Part shown: one piece after another, positions 9,601 to 18,572 of the stretch | Position numbering within the stretch: position 1 is the stretch's first letter | Layout of the letters: each line of letters starts with the position of its first letter | Assembly: GCF_013072695.1 (NCBI RefSeq) | Contig: NZ_LXUK01000022.1 | Coordinates: 124,729-188,728 of the forward strand | Length of the DNA stretch: 64,000 nt | Direction of reading: 5' to 3' | Source of the DNA: Acinetobacter sp. Ac_5812 | GTDB lineage: Bacteria; Pseudomonadota; Gammaproteobacteria; Pseudomonadales; Moraxellaceae | Notes under the pieces: model-generated | What the model saw: the letters and a program-made list of their open reading frames with translations, nothing else | Told to the model about the DNA's origin: nothing | The model's database searches: none | Program-made: the position numbers and the translations under genes

Positions 9601-10598
9601 TTTCTTTTGAGCGCATTGACCAGTATCTGATCCCGTTTATTAAAGTCGTTGATGAAAAAGGCAAGTTAATCGCACAAGGGCGTGATCTGGATGAGTTGAA
9701 AGCGCGTTGTCGGGTTGAAACCCATCGCCCAGTGAAACAGCAACAAGGTGAGTTCCAGACCTTCCCTGAAAATTTTGTATTTGAAGCATCGCAAAAAGTA
9801 ACAGGTGTTGTGATCAAGCAATATCAAGCTTTGATACCAGCTAAACTATTTGCTGAGCTTGAAGCCAAAGATGAATCTGGTGTGGTGATTCAAATCTTTA
9901 ATGATCAAGATGAAGCGGTTAAGCAACATCGAGAAGGGGTGATTCGTCTGGTACATATGCAATTGGGGGATTTAATCCGTCAATTGAAAAAGCAGATTTC
10001 TAAACCTTTGGCTCTCGCTTATTCACCGTTGGGTGATCGTGCCAAGCTGGAACAAATGCTGGTCTATGCAACCTTGCAAGTTTCAATTCAAGAATTACCT
10101 AAAAATACGGCTGAATTTCAACACCTGTTGACTGAAAGCAAAAAGAAATTTTTAGCAAATGGTCAACAGACATTAAGTGATTTAACTGAAATATTTACTC
10201 AATGGCAGCAGATCCGCCGTGAGTTATTGGTGTTGGATCAAACCATCTTTGGTCGAAGTGTGGATGATATTGAAGATCAACTTGATTTAATGTCATTAGC
10301 AAACTTTGTTTATAGCCGTCCCGTTGAAATTTGGCAGGAATACCCGCGTTATTTAAAAGCGCTGCTATTGCGTTTAGATCGTTTGCCCAATAATCTACAA
10401 CGAGACCTTGCTGCAATTGATGATGTCGATCCATGGATGGACAAAGTATTTAAATTTAAAAACGATCCTAAAATCAAAGAACTGTATTTGATGTTGGAAG
10501 AGTTCAGGATTTCTTTGTTTTCTCAACCGATGAAAACAAAGCTGCCTATTTCACCAACTAGATTACAAAAACTATGGGATCGATTAGCAATCGGTTAA
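6642..10598 (+). CDS. hrpA: ATP-dependent RNA helicase HrpA (DEAH/RHA family)
   Basis: Large DEAH-box RNA helicase. Walker A is GETGSGKTT, the Walker B box DEAHERS, and motif III SAT. Domain 2 carries NVAETALTVP and QRKGRCGR. The helicase-associated and OB-like region (SALAIQDPRERP) and the long HrpA-specific C-terminal half follow. The GTG at 6642 has AGGA upstream and gives 1318 residues; the TTG at 6579 or the ATG at 6675 are alternatives. Residues ~478-512 are an extra ~33-residue segment, absent from E. coli HrpA, encoded by a palindromic element described separately. Identity is secure; the start is uncertain. Confidence 0.95.
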   Translation: MQSHLNVDQLVMARDRHRLNRLRKDKKTETAEIEKLIQQSNHKVKQRLARVPKIKLNQDLPVTQYADRLIEAIQKHQVIIVAGETGSGKTTQLPQIAMLAGRGLTGMIGHTQPRRLAARSVSQRIAEEVGEKLGESIGFKIRFNEQGSQDSIVRLMTDGILLAELTNDRFLSKYDTIIIDEAHERSLNIDFIMGYLKQLLPKRPDLKVIVTSATLDVNRFSQYFYDAPIFEVEGRSFPVELRYRPISELSIVGSDDDEFDDFEENLPRAVVQAVEECFADAESKGHPEYADILIFASTEQEIRELQETLQKFGPRHTEVLPLYARLALAEQQKIFSPSGKGRRIIIATNVAETALTVPNIRYVIDSGFARISRYNYRSRVQRLPIEAISQAAANQRKGRCGRIAAGVCIRLYSEDDFLSRPEFTEPEIKRTNLASVILQMQSLGLGNLEDFDFIEPPDFRLVNDGRKLLVELGALTDKKAPLSQRGEEQTMFRKGDSSRDNPPQSPFTKGGSQDSLTKVGQMMARMPIDPRLARMLVGGAHFGVLKETLIIVSALAIQDPRERPADKQMQADQKHALFKEADSDFLFYLKLWNTLQTSPETQTENKRRQFARQHFLSWLRLREWKQTHQQLVELAEGLKLSFNEKSANYENLHRALLTGLLSFIANKTDERNTFMAVRQQKAKVFPASTLHKTNTAWVMAFEMVETSQVYLRTLAKIDPEWILLAARDLLKYHYFEPHWSKKAGIVNAYAQISLFGLIIEPKRLINFEKVDQAAAHEIFLRDALTTGQLGITPPFLKHNLLKLEEVERVEDKLRRRDLVVDEETIYQFYAQKVPEEIASRSSFEDWRATIESEQPRYLFVEDDALWMNDRPTTQQFPDYLHNGQLRLAASYRFDPSHDEDGATVKIPVQALPQVDEKQWSWGIPGWRQDLIEALLKALPKDKRRNLVPIPDTAKKLMQGIDAVHLREHLFSYLAFALRGEQITEKDFSFERIDQYLIPFIKVVDEKGKLIAQGRDLDELKARCRVETHRPVKQQQGEFQTFPENFVFEASQKVTGVVIKQYQALIPAKLFAELEAKDESGVVIQIFNDQDEAVKQHREGVIRLVHMQLGDLIRQLKKQISKPLALAYSPLGDRAKLEQMLVYATLQVSIQELPKNTAEFQHLLTESKKKFLANGQQTLSDLTEIFTQWQQIRRELLVLDQTIFGRSVDDIEDQLDLMSLANFVYSRPVEIWQEYPRYLKALLLRLDRLPNNLQRDLAAIDDVDPWMDKVFKFKNDPKIKELYLMLEEFRISLFSQPMKTKLPISPTRLQKLWDRLAIG
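8076..8178 (+). repeat. In-frame palindromic insertion element inside hrpA
   Basis: About 100 bp made of successive hairpins: CCTCTTT/AAAGAGG, GGAAC/GTTCC and CCCCCTTT/AAAGGGGG. They are translated in frame as APLSQRGEEQTM through NPPQSPFTKGG. It falls exactly where HrpA homologues pass from the winged-helix region to LTKVGQMMARMPIDPRLARM. This NPPQSPF(T/K)KGG text is a known signature of short dispersed palindromic repeats in diverse bacteria. I see no second copy in this window. Confidence 0.75.
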
Positions 10599-10643
10599 AC
10601 TGAGAAATATGAAAGTTAGAACTATTCTTTACAGGAGTTTTAC

Positions 10644-11750
10644 ATGGGCATCCGTATAACAGGTACAGGTTTATTCCATCCAACTGAATCTATTTCCAAT
10701 GAAGAGTTGGTTGAAAGTTTAAATGCTTATGTAGAACAGTATAACCAAGATCACGCAGCTCAAATTGAAGCTGGCGAAATTGAAGCACTTCGTGGCTCAA
10801 GCCCTGAATTTATCGAAAAAGCATCGGGTATCCAACGCCGTTATGTGGTCGAAAAATCAGGTATTCTTGATCCAGCACGTTTGCGCCCACGTTTGCAAGA
10901 ACGTAGCAATGATGAGCTTTCACTTCAAGCGGAGTGGGGCGTAATCGCTGCGAAACAAGCGATGGAAAATGCAGGTGTAACCGCAGAAGATATCGATGTT
11001 GTGATTTTGGCATGTTCAAATATGCAACGTGCTTATCCAGCGGTTGCAATTGAAATTCAGTCTGCCTTGGGTATTCAAGGTTATGCCTATGACATGAATG
11101 TGGCATGTTCTGCTGCGACATTTGGTTTGAAACAAGCTTACGATGCAGTGAAATGTGGTGCTCGTCGTGTTTTATTGCTCAATGTTGAAATTACTTCAGG
11201 TCATTTAGATTATCGCACCCGTGATGCACACTTTATCTTTGGTGATGTTGCAACGGCATCGATTATTGAAGAGACAGAAACTAAATCTGGTTATGAAATT
11301 TTAGATATCCATTTGTTTACTCAGTTCTCGAATAATATCCGTAATAACTTCGGCTTCTTAAACCGTAGTGAAGATGCAGTTGTGGATGATAAATTATTCC
11401 GTCAAGATGGCCGTAAAGTCTTTAAAGAAGTTTGTCCACTGGTTGCGAAAATCATTACCGCGCAATTGGAAAAACTTGAATTAAGCGCTGAACAAATCAA
11501 GCGCTTCTGGTTGCATCAAGCCAATGCCAATATGAATGAACTGATTTTAAAATTGGTGGTCGGTAAAGAGGCTGATTTAGAGCGTGCACCGATCATTTTG
11601 GATGAGTTTGCTAATACATCCTCTGCGGGTGTGATTATTGCAATGCATCGTACTGGTGAGCAAGTGAGTGATGGTGAGTATGCTGTGATCTCTTCATTCG
11701 GTGCTGGCTATTCAGTCGGTTCGATTGTAGTGCAAAAACATATTGCTTAA
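10644..11750 (+). CDS. Beta-ketoacyl-ACP synthase III-like enzyme (long FabH type)
   Basis: Thiolase-fold condensing enzyme of 368 residues, longer than housekeeping FabH (~317). The catalytic triad is visible: Cys in [10 protein letters not shown] near 155, His in [10 protein letters not shown] near 291 and Asn in FANTSSAGV near 324. The family initiates or feeds fatty-acid synthesis with acyl-CoA primers. The long form resembles the Pseudomonas enzymes that use medium-chain acyl-CoA, but substrate choice cannot be read here. A strong ribosome site (AGGAG) precedes the ATG. It stands alone, 45 nt after hrpA, with its own terminator. Confidence 0.85.
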   Translation: MGIRITGTGLFHPTESISNEELVESLNAYVEQYNQDHAAQIEAGEIEALRGSSPEFIEKASGIQRRYVVEKSGILDPARLRPRLQERSNDELSLQAEWGVIAAKQAMENAGVTAEDIDVVILACSNMQRAYPAVAIEIQSALGIQGYAYDMNVACSAATFGLKQAYDAVKCGARRVLLLNVEITSGHLDYRTRDAHFIFGDVATASIIEETETKSGYEILDIHLFTQFSNNIRNNFGFLNRSEDAVVDDKLFRQDGRKVFKEVCPLVAKIITAQLEKLELSAEQIKRFWLHQANANMNELILKLVVGKEADLERAPIILDEFANTSSAGVIIAMHRTGEQVSDGEYAVISSFGAGYSVGSIVVQKHIA

Positions 11751-11765
11751 GTCTTTTTTGATAAT

Positions 11766-11795
11766 AAAAACACCACAATTTGTGGTGTTTTTTTA
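11766..11795 (+). terminator. Rho-independent terminator after KAS III
   Basis: AACACCACA / TGTGGTGTT stem with a 3-nt loop and a following T run, directly downstream of the stop codon. Confidence 0.9.
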
Positions 11796-11809
11796 TTTGT
11801 GCATTAGGT

Positions 11810-13507
11810 TTATTTAAATAAAATTGCTAAATCAATCACTTGTGGAGTGGAGCTGTTTCCAATTGTAGATGCCGCTAAGTCTGGTGTGTTATCGACATTA
11901 ATTGCCAATCTTGCACGAGGTGTTGTAATCGTAGTATCACTATTTAGATCAATACGATACAGAATAGATGGACCTGATTCAGTGGAAACAGTAGCAAGGG
12001 CATAACCGTTGTCTCCACCCGCAATATCAAAGCCATTATCTAGGCCAAGGCTAATGCCTAAATCTCCAATCAAATTTAGTGTTCCATTATTTGGAGGATT
12101 TTGTTTAGTCAGTGTTTTATTACTTTGATCTAGATCAAAAAGTTCTGTACTAAGTGTGGCTATAGGTGTTTTAAAACTATTTGTATAAGCTACTGCTGTT
12201 ACTTTGGCACCCGAAGCCCCATTAATATCACCATCTTTAATCGTTTCACCTGTATCAACATTTATTCGTAAGTTTTGTCCTGTATCGCTAATCACACGCA
12301 AGCGGTCGGCTGTAGGGTTAAAGTCAACCGCGAAACTTGAACCTTGTAATGTCGTAAAACTACTTCCTGTGGCTGGTTTCAATGCAGTAACTAAGCTTGC
12401 TAACCCCGAATCAGTATTAATCGTATACAAATTTGCTTTGTTGGTAAGCCCGTAAAGTTTGCCTGAATTTTCTGTTGTTGTTCTTAAGCGGTAATCAATA
12501 CCAATAAATCGTTCATCAACCAGTAAACCGTTTAGGGTTTTTTCTGACACTGAATTTGGGTTGTTTAATGCAAAATTTAATAATTTATTATTTGCAGTTA
12601 GACCAAAGCCTTGTGCCGTTGAATCTGTGCTTCTTTTCAAAGCAATTCCGCGAATGACCGTACTATTGAAACGACTGTTTAATTCACTCGTTGCAAAAAT
12701 GGCATCATTAGTCGTGCCAATATTGGCAAGGTTAAGTTGGTAAAATTTATACGTCCCAGACATGAGCTTAAGAGCAGCAAATCCAATATTGTTCACAGGA
12801 TCAATATCAAATCCACCACCTCCATTGATATCTGAACCTAGTGCTGCTGAACTTCCAAGTGTACCCGCATTGGCATTTTGTAAATAAATTCGATCAGAGT
12901 TTTGATCTATGCTGTAAAGTTTTGTAGATCCTGTTCCTGCAAATGCATTGGTATATGCACCAGCAATAATAGCAGGGTTACTTCCAGCTAAATTAATAGC
13001 ACCGTCAGTTATCGTTGCACCTGTATCAACATTAATTCGAAGGTTTTGTCCTGTATTGGTCATAACTCTTAAACGGTCAGCAACTGGATTAAAATTGACT
13101 GTGATGAGATTTGCATCTCCTATAATTTTTGTAAATGGCGCATTTCCATCGCTGGTATCAGTTGGATCAGCAATCAGTTTTTTAACCAGTGAGGCAACAC
13201 CAGTTGAGGGGTTAAGCGTATAAATATTTCCTAATAAACCAACTGCATAAAGTTTACTATCTTTAGGTCGATAATCAATTCCTACAAGTTCATCACCAGA
13301 TTGTAAACCTGTAATTTTAAAATTTGAGACTATTGTGTTCGGTGCAATTCTGTCTATTGAACTGATCATCCCATCGTTGGTTAAAATTAAGGTATCTCCA
13401 GTGTTGGTATTCACTGTCTCGGAGTCATTGTTTGAATCATTATTACAACCTAATAATATTAAGCTTCCCAGAGTTACGGCGGTCAGTGTTAATACTTTCT
13501 TCTTCAT
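11810..13507 (-). CDS. Lipoprotein with two DUF4394 domains
   Basis: A 565-residue predicted lipoprotein. The signal peptide is MKKKVLTLTAVTLGSLILLGC with the lipobox cysteine at residue 21, followed by an Asn/Asp-rich linker. Two homologous DUF4394 units of ~250 residues follow. Each contains a G-IDYR-----LY---N--N-YT-N--(S/T)G-ASLV core and a near-identical RLRV(M/I)-(N/D)TGQNLRINVDTG block. The fold is probably a beta-propeller-like repeat; the function is unknown. The ATG at 13507 is chosen because it makes a clean signal peptide; 13570 would add 21 residues. It is a single gene, convergent with the KAS III gene. Confidence 0.85.
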   Translation of the reverse strand: MKKKVLTLTAVTLGSLILLGCNNDSNNDSETVNTNTGDTLILTNDGMISSIDRIAPNTIVSNFKITGLQSGDELVGIDYRPKDSKLYAVGLLGNIYTLNPSTGVASLVKKLIADPTDTSDGNAPFTKIIGDANLITVNFNPVADRLRVMTNTGQNLRINVDTGATITDGAINLAGSNPAIIAGAYTNAFAGTGSTKLYSIDQNSDRIYLQNANAGTLGSSAALGSDINGGGGFDIDPVNNIGFAALKLMSGTYKFYQLNLANIGTTNDAIFATSELNSRFNSTVIRGIALKRSTDSTAQGFGLTANNKLLNFALNNPNSVSEKTLNGLLVDERFIGIDYRLRTTTENSGKLYGLTNKANLYTINTDSGLASLVTALKPATGSSFTTLQGSSFAVDFNPTADRLRVISDTGQNLRINVDTGETIKDGDINGASGAKVTAVAYTNSFKTPIATLSTELFDLDQSNKTLTKQNPPNNGTLNLIGDLGISLGLDNGFDIAGGDNGYALATVSTESGPSILYRIDLNSDTTITTPRARLAINVDNTPDLAASTIGNSSTPQVIDLAILFK

Positions 13508-13832
13508 AGTTCTAAATCCTGATAAATATATTTGGGTTATAAGACGCTTTGCAGAAATGTTCCCTGTCATTTATAAAAACGTTGAGCTTCTTATCATTGA
13601 ATGGCCTAGAGGATTGGCCCTAAAAATTTCGGTTTTATTCTCGGATCTGTAATTTAGCAACTTTGTACTTGGTCTAATCAGGATATAGAGGTGTTGGATT
13701 AGAGTAAATCAATGTTTTTATATGATTTTTTTGTATTTGAGTTCTGTGTTGTAATTATTCACGCTTATTTCACGGCGAATAAGAAAGTCTATTTTTATAG
13801 CTTGGTTTATTCAAACTAGGATTTTGAGATAT
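13508..13832. other. Intergenic region, no gene seen
   Basis: About 325 bp of AT-rich sequence upstream of the DUF4394 lipoprotein and downstream of lipA. It must hold the lipoprotein promoter. I find no convincing RNA gene, operator or ORF with a ribosome site. Confidence 0.5.
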
Positions 13833-13864
13833 AAAAAAAGAGAGAATATTAGAATTCTCTCTTT
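13833..13864 (-). terminator. Rho-independent terminator after lipoyl synthase gene
   Basis: AAAGAGAGAA / TTCTCTCTTT stem; on the minus strand the hairpin is followed by a T run. It lies 14 nt past the lipA stop codon. Confidence 0.85.
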
Positions 13865-13877
13865 CTCTTATTGAGTC

Positions 13878-14891
13878 TTAAGCTTCAATCGTTTGAACGG
13901 CAATTTTCTTGGCAGGATCGACTTTACGGCGTACCGCTGGAACAGGTTCACCATGGTATTGGCGATCAGCAAAGTAGCTTGAGCGAACCATTGGTGCAGA
14001 CCAAATATTTCTAAAACCAAGTTTACGACCATGCTCAGCATAACGCTCAAATTCTTCTGGCGTTACAAAGCGGTCAATCGGTGCATGTTGCTTAGACGGC
14101 TGTAGATATTGACCAATAGTAATGTAGTCAACATCATGTGCTCTAAGATCATCAAGCAGGGCAATCACTTCTTCTTCAGTTTCACCGATACCGACCATCA
14201 AACCACATTTGGTTGGTACATCTGGACAGTATTCTTTAAACATTTTTAACAGCGTTAAAGAGTGCTGATAATCAGAACCTGGACGCATCGCTTTATACAA
14301 ACGCGGCACAGTTTCAATGTTGTGGTTGAATACGTCTGGAGGACATTCAGTCATGATGCGTAAGGCAATATCCATACGGCCACGGAAGTCAGGTACCAGA
14401 ATTTCCAATAAGGTTTTTGGACTTAATGCACGGGCTTCTTTGATACAATCAACGAAGTGTTGCGCACCACCATCTAAAAGGTCGTCACGGTCAACCGAGG
14501 TAATCACTGCATATTTGAGGCCGAGATTGGAAATGGTTTCTGCCATGTGGCGTGGTTCATCTGGATCTAGAGCATTTGGACGACCATGTGCAACGTCACA
14601 GAATGGACAGCGACGGGTACAGATGTCACCCATGATCATGAACGTTGCTGTACCACCACCGAAACATTCAGGTAGGTTAGGACAAGCAGCTTCTTCACAT
14701 ACGGTATGCAGTTTTTGCGAGCGCAAGGTTGTTTTGATACGCTGAACTTCTTCTGGAGCGGTCATCTTGACTCGAATCCAGTCAGGTTTGCGAGGTACTT
14801 CAACCGTAGGGATAACTTTTACAGGAATTCTCGCGACTTTTTCCGCGCCACGAAGTTTTATACCCTGTTCAGGTTTACGGTGTTCAGACAT
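13878..14891 (-). CDS. lipA: Lipoyl synthase
   Basis: Radical-SAM enzyme that inserts two sulfurs into protein-bound octanoyl groups to make lipoate for 2-oxoacid dehydrogenases and the glycine cleavage system. The auxiliary cluster cysteines are C65, C70 and C76 ([12 protein letters not shown]). The radical-SAM motif CTRRCPFC is at 91-98. The C-terminal SSY motif is in [14 protein letters not shown]. The ATG at 14891 gives [15 protein letters not shown] and 337 residues, in line with the family; the upstream ATG at 14957 adds an unlikely leader. Monocistronic, with its own terminator. Confidence 0.97.
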   Translation of the reverse strand: MSEHRKPEQGIKLRGAEKVARIPVKVIPTVEVPRKPDWIRVKMTAPEEVQRIKTTLRSQKLHTVCEEAACPNLPECFGGGTATFMIMGDICTRRCPFCDVAHGRPNALDPDEPRHMAETISNLGLKYAVITSVDRDDLLDGGAQHFVDCIKEARALSPKTLLEILVPDFRGRMDIALRIMTECPPDVFNHNIETVPRLYKAMRPGSDYQHSLTLLKMFKEYCPDVPTKCGLMVGIGETEEEVIALLDDLRAHDVDYITIGQYLQPSKQHAPIDRFVTPEEFERYAEHGRKLGFRNIWSAPMVRSSYFADRQYHGEPVPAVRRKVDPAKKIAVQTIEA

Positions 14892-15080
14892 ATAAGTTCT
14901 ACAGCCTTTGACTTGAGATATCCCGTTATTATAGTCAAATTTACCGTAATAAAGCATGAAAAGTGGTATTCATTTTGAAAATGTAAATATATAAAAATAT
15001 ATAGTTGTGAAATACATCATCTGGCTGCATATTGGTTATCATATATATAGCAAAACGGTTAAGAGACAAAGGAGCTTTGA

Positions 15081-16496
15081 ATGCCACGTAAGAAAGAGGT
15101 CGTCGGTGGGAATATTGTTAAATATGATGCAGTAATTCTCGGTTCTGGCCCAGCTGGCGAAGGCGCGGCAATGAAGCTTGCAAAAGCAGGTAAACGTGTT
15201 GCAATCGTTGATGTTCGTGATCAACTCGGTGGTAACTGCGCACACGTAGGCACAATTCCAAGTAAAGCTTTACGTCAAACAGTTTCAAGTATTATTCGTT
15301 ATCAACGTGACCCAATGTTTCAAAAAGTAGGTGAGTGGAAACAATTCACCATGAAACAGGTACTACGTAATGCGCATAAAGTCATTCAACAGCAAGTTGA
15401 TACGCATACACGTTTTTATGATCGCAATAAAATCGAAGTTTTCCACGGTCGTGCCTATATCCAAGATAAAAACACCGTACTGATTTTTGGTCAGGATGGC
15501 ATCAAAGATACCATTATTTGCAAGCAAATCGTGATTGCAACTGGTAGCCGTCCATACCAACCGAAAGGTTTAGATTTTAATCATCCGCGCGTATTTGATT
15601 CAGACAAAATTCTTGATCTTGATTATTCAATCCAAAAAATCATCATTTATGGTGCGGGTGTGATTGGTTGTGAATACGCTTCTATTTTCATCGGACTTGA
15701 TCATAAAGTTGATTTGATCAACACTCAGCAAAAGCTTTTAAGTTACCTTGATGATGAAATTGCCGATGCATTGTCATATCACTTACGTGAACAAGGCGTA
15801 TTGATTCGTCACAATGAGCAGATTGATCGTTTAGAAACTTTTGATGATCATGTGGTCTTACATTTACTCAGTGGTAAGAAGATCAAAGCAGATGCGATCT
15901 TATGGTGTAATGGCCGTTCAGGTAATACTGATGGTTTAGGCTTAGAAAATGTAGGTCTAGTACCGAATGGTCGTGGTCAATTGATGGTAAATGATCAATA
16001 CCAAACTGAAGCTGAAAATATTTATGCGGCAGGTGATGTGATTGGTTGGCCATCATTGGCATCGGCGGCGTATGACCAAGGTCGTTGTGCAGGTGCAAAC
16101 ATGGTGGGCGAAAAGAATGTGAAGCCAATCCGTGATGTACCAACAGGCATTTATACCATCCCAGAGATTTCTTCAATTGGTAAGACTGAGCAAGAACTGA
16201 CTGAAGAGAAAGTACCTTACGAAGTTGGTCAGGCTTCTTTCCGTCATTTGGCACGTGCACAGATTACCGGTGATACTGTTGGTGAATTAAAGATTCTGTT
16301 CAATCGTGATACTTTAGAAGTCTTGGGTATTCACTGTTTTGGTAACAATGCAGCAGAGATTATTCACATTGGGCAAGTGGTGATGCACAGTCCAAACAAT
16401 ACCTTGAAGTACTTTGTTGAAACGACATTCAACTATCCAACCATGGCCGAAGCCTATCGTGTTGCGGCTTTGAATGGTATGAATCGACTATTCTAA
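15081..16496 (+). CDS. sthA: Soluble pyridine nucleotide transhydrogenase
   Basis: FAD-dependent transhydrogenase that balances NADPH and NADH. It has 471 residues, a [23 protein letters not shown]-binding fold and the active-site region [16 protein letters not shown]. This retains one cysteine but not the redox disulfide of lipoamide dehydrogenases, as expected for SthA. The NAD fold is [16 protein letters not shown], and the dimer domain ends in [20 protein letters not shown], nearly identical to E. coli SthA. The ATG has AGGAG upstream. It is transcribed divergently from lipA. Confidence 0.96.
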   Translation: MPRKKEVVGGNIVKYDAVILGSGPAGEGAAMKLAKAGKRVAIVDVRDQLGGNCAHVGTIPSKALRQTVSSIIRYQRDPMFQKVGEWKQFTMKQVLRNAHKVIQQQVDTHTRFYDRNKIEVFHGRAYIQDKNTVLIFGQDGIKDTIICKQIVIATGSRPYQPKGLDFNHPRVFDSDKILDLDYSIQKIIIYGAGVIGCEYASIFIGLDHKVDLINTQQKLLSYLDDEIADALSYHLREQGVLIRHNEQIDRLETFDDHVVLHLLSGKKIKADAILWCNGRSGNTDGLGLENVGLVPNGRGQLMVNDQYQTEAENIYAAGDVIGWPSLASAAYDQGRCAGANMVGEKNVKPIRDVPTGIYTIPEISSIGKTEQELTEEKVPYEVGQASFRHLARAQITGDTVGELKILFNRDTLEVLGIHCFGNNAAEIIHIGQVVMHSPNNTLKYFVETTFNYPTMAEAYRVAALNGMNRLF

Positions 16497-16518
16497 ATGT
16501 GATAGACGTTGTATGATC

Positions 16519-16555
16519 AAAATGCCAATCAATTCGATTGGCATTTTGCTATTTT
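16519..16555 (+). terminator. Rho-independent terminator after sthA
   Basis: AAAATGCCAATC / GATTGGCATTTT perfect 12-bp stem with a 5-nt loop and a T-rich tail. Confidence 0.85.
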
Positions 16556-16575
16556 GCGTCTGATAAAAGGTAAGT

Positions 16576-17043
16576 ATGAAAACTCAAAAAAATAATCTGA
16601 TTATTATTGCGATCATTGTATTGATCGCAGCTTATTTCGGCTTTGATTTAAGGCAAAAACAAAATACAAATGGTCATTCACCGATTACAAATAGCAATGT
16701 GTCTGTGGATGATCAGCACAAGATCATGCAAGCCTATCAGCAGCAGCGAAGTAATGTACAAGTTCAAGCACAAGGTGTTGTGAAAGCGATTTTGCCAGAT
16801 GACAATGAAGGTTCAAGACATCAGAAAATGATTCTTAAACTAGAAAATGGTTTAACCGTATTGATCGCACACAACATTGATTTAGCCCCAAGAATCGAAG
16901 GGCTGAAAAAAGGCGATACAGTTGAGTTTTTTGGTGAATATGAATACAGCCAAAAAGGTGGCGTCATTCATTGGACCCATCATGATCCGCGTGGAAAACA
17001 TATCGATGGTTGGTTGAAATACCAAGGGAAAATCTATCAATAA
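16576..17043 (+). CDS. DUF3465 protein with N-terminal membrane anchor
   Basis: A 155-residue protein with one N-terminal hydrophobic segment (residues ~8-24) that may act as an uncleaved anchor or signal. The C-terminal domain is an OB-like DUF3465 unit. It shows GVVKAILPDDNEGSRHQKMIL, then a GDTVEFFGEYEYS strand, and the conserved ending HWTHHDPRGKHIDGWLKYQG. The family is predicted to face the periplasm and has no assigned reaction. It is converged upon by the Mpo1-like gene. The family call is good; the function is unknown. Confidence 0.82.
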   Translation: MKTQKNNLIIIAIIVLIAAYFGFDLRQKQNTNGHSPITNSNVSVDDQHKIMQAYQQQRSNVQVQAQGVVKAILPDDNEGSRHQKMILKLENGLTVLIAHNIDLAPRIEGLKKGDTVEFFGEYEYSQKGGVIHWTHHDPRGKHIDGWLKYQGKIYQ

Positions 17044-17083
17044 CAGTTTCCCTTGGCTGGTTGCTTGCAAGATGTGCGCTAAA

Positions 17084-17536
17084 TTAGCTTGTAAGCGCTG
17101 ATTTTTGACGAATTTTCCATTTAGGTAGGACTTTAGCTAAATAAGCGTCCATGCACCATACAGGGCCAATCAGGAGGAATTGTAAATCTTTAAAGAATGA
17201 AGGTTTCTTGCCTTCAACTTTATGCCCATAAAATTGTCCGATCCACGCGATCACAAAAACACCGATATAGAATCCAACACCTACAGGTAAGATCACAATT
17301 AGCCACGCCATGACGGCTAATAAAGCAGCCATTGCAATTGCAAGTACGATGTCCAAACGTGCATAAAACACCAAAGTTAAAACTAGCAATAGCGCAGTGA
17401 GTAAGGTGCTAAAGTGCGCCAGAATACCAATGATCGAAAATAAAATTGCAGGAACACAGACCCAGTGGATTTTTTTGTTGGTTTGGTTTTGGTGACTGTC
17501 ACTATATTCATCAAACCATTCATCGATCGACTTCAC
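17084..17536 (-). CDS. Mpo1-like (DUF962/YGL010W family) membrane protein
   Basis: A 150-residue protein with about four hydrophobic segments. The N-terminal family signature is EYSDSHQNQTNKKIHWVCVP and a second conserved block is WIGQFYGHKVEGKKP. The spaced histidines match the metal-binding residues of yeast Mpo1, an Fe(II) dioxygenase that shortens 2-hydroxy fatty acids by one carbon. Whether the bacterial homologue does the same chemistry is not shown by the sequence. It stands alone between the DUF3465 and rlpA genes. Confidence 0.82.
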   Translation of the reverse strand: MKSIDEWFDEYSDSHQNQTNKKIHWVCVPAILFSIIGILAHFSTLLTALLLVLTLVFYARLDIVLAIAMAALLAVMAWLIVILPVGVGFYIGVFVIAWIGQFYGHKVEGKKPSFFKDLQFLLIGPVWCMDAYLAKVLPKWKIRQKSALTS

Positions 17537-17623
17537 ATTGCTCTCCTTGCGATATTCATTTTTCTTGATTCAATATACCGAAGAATAGGATAGGGCGTAA
17601 AGCATTAACAAATGTAATAGATA

Positions 17624-17653
17624 AAAATAAAAAAGCCGCAATAAGCGGCTTTT
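17624..17653 (-). terminator. Rho-independent terminator after rlpA
   Basis: AAAAGCCGC / GCGGCTTTT stem with a 5-nt loop and a T run on the minus strand, just past the rlpA stop codon. Confidence 0.88.
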
Positions 17654-17671
17654 TAGTGATGGTCTTAATGA

Positions 17672-18283
17672 TTAAGAATTAGGACCATCAACACGTTCAA
17701 TGCTTACATTGCCCGTACCTGAACTAGACATACCAAGTTGCTTTGCAGCACCATAAGATAAGTCTAATACACGGTTACCATGGAATGGACCACGATCGTT
17801 AACTTTTACAACAACACTTTTGCCATTGTCTTTGTTTGTTACACGAATATAACAGTTCAAAGGAAGGCTACGGTGAGCAGCAGTCATAGCATTCATATCG
17901 AATGTTTCACCGCTTGCTGTTTTGCGACCATGGAATTGACGACCATACCATGATGCAACGCCATTTTGGCTGAATTTACGAACGGTGTTCGAAGCAACAG
18001 TATTCAGTTTTTCAATCACTGAAGGCTCTTCTGCTGGGATATCGATCTTAGCAGCGATCGTTTGGCGACGTACTTTGTCACCTGAACTCTCAGTGATTGA
18101 AAGACTATTAACGTTTGAAAAACGAGAATTAAAATTTTGAGAATCTTTGCTCAGTACGCGGGCAGCCAAGTTAGAACCTTCCACATCATTGGTTAATGAT
18201 GAAGACTGTACCATTTCAGCATGTAACGGGCTTAAACTTAAGCCTGCCGTCAGCGCTATAATATATTTTAGCGAAAACTGCAT
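17672..18283 (-). CDS. rlpA: RlpA-family septal-ring lytic transglycosylase
   Basis: A 203-residue exported protein with a signal peptide (MQFSLKYIIALTAGLSLSPLHA). The C-terminal double-psi beta-barrel holds the RlpA motifs: GVASWYGRQFHGRKTASGE, TAAHRSLPL, VKVNDRGPF and RVLDLSYGAA. The family cleaves naked glycan strands at the septum. There is no lipobox and no SPOR domain, unlike E. coli RlpA, so septal targeting by denuded glycan is not evident. It has its own terminator. The expected catalytic Asp and His regions are present. Confidence 0.87.
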   Translation of the reverse strand: MQFSLKYIIALTAGLSLSPLHAEMVQSSSLTNDVEGSNLAARVLSKDSQNFNSRFSNVNSLSITESSGDKVRRQTIAAKIDIPAEEPSVIEKLNTVASNTVRKFSQNGVASWYGRQFHGRKTASGETFDMNAMTAAHRSLPLNCYIRVTNKDNGKSVVVKVNDRGPFHGNRVLDLSYGAAKQLGMSSSGTGNVSIERVDGPNS

Positions 18284-18572
18284 TGTATAAACTCCTAGAG
18301 AACATGCTTTTCTATTTCAATAAAAACACCTTGAAATATAGTGCACATGTCTAATTATTCACTTTTGCAATTACTTTATCTTGCGGCGATAATATTCATC
18401 ACTTACGAAGTGTGTCTAGTCCTTAACGATAAATAGTTACAAAAAGGGCAAAAACTTACAGTTTTAGATTAAAAAATAATCAATATTGTAACAATTTATG
18501 AATTTTGCTGATTAAGTGTGCTTTTTTGATAAAAAATTTATTGACTTTTCATAATCTTGTAAAAAAGCTAAC

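Noticed and set aside
12204..13223. Plus-strand ORFs opposite the DUF4394 lipoprotein
   Set aside because: They are antisense shadows of a repeated coding sequence with no ribosome sites or family similarity.
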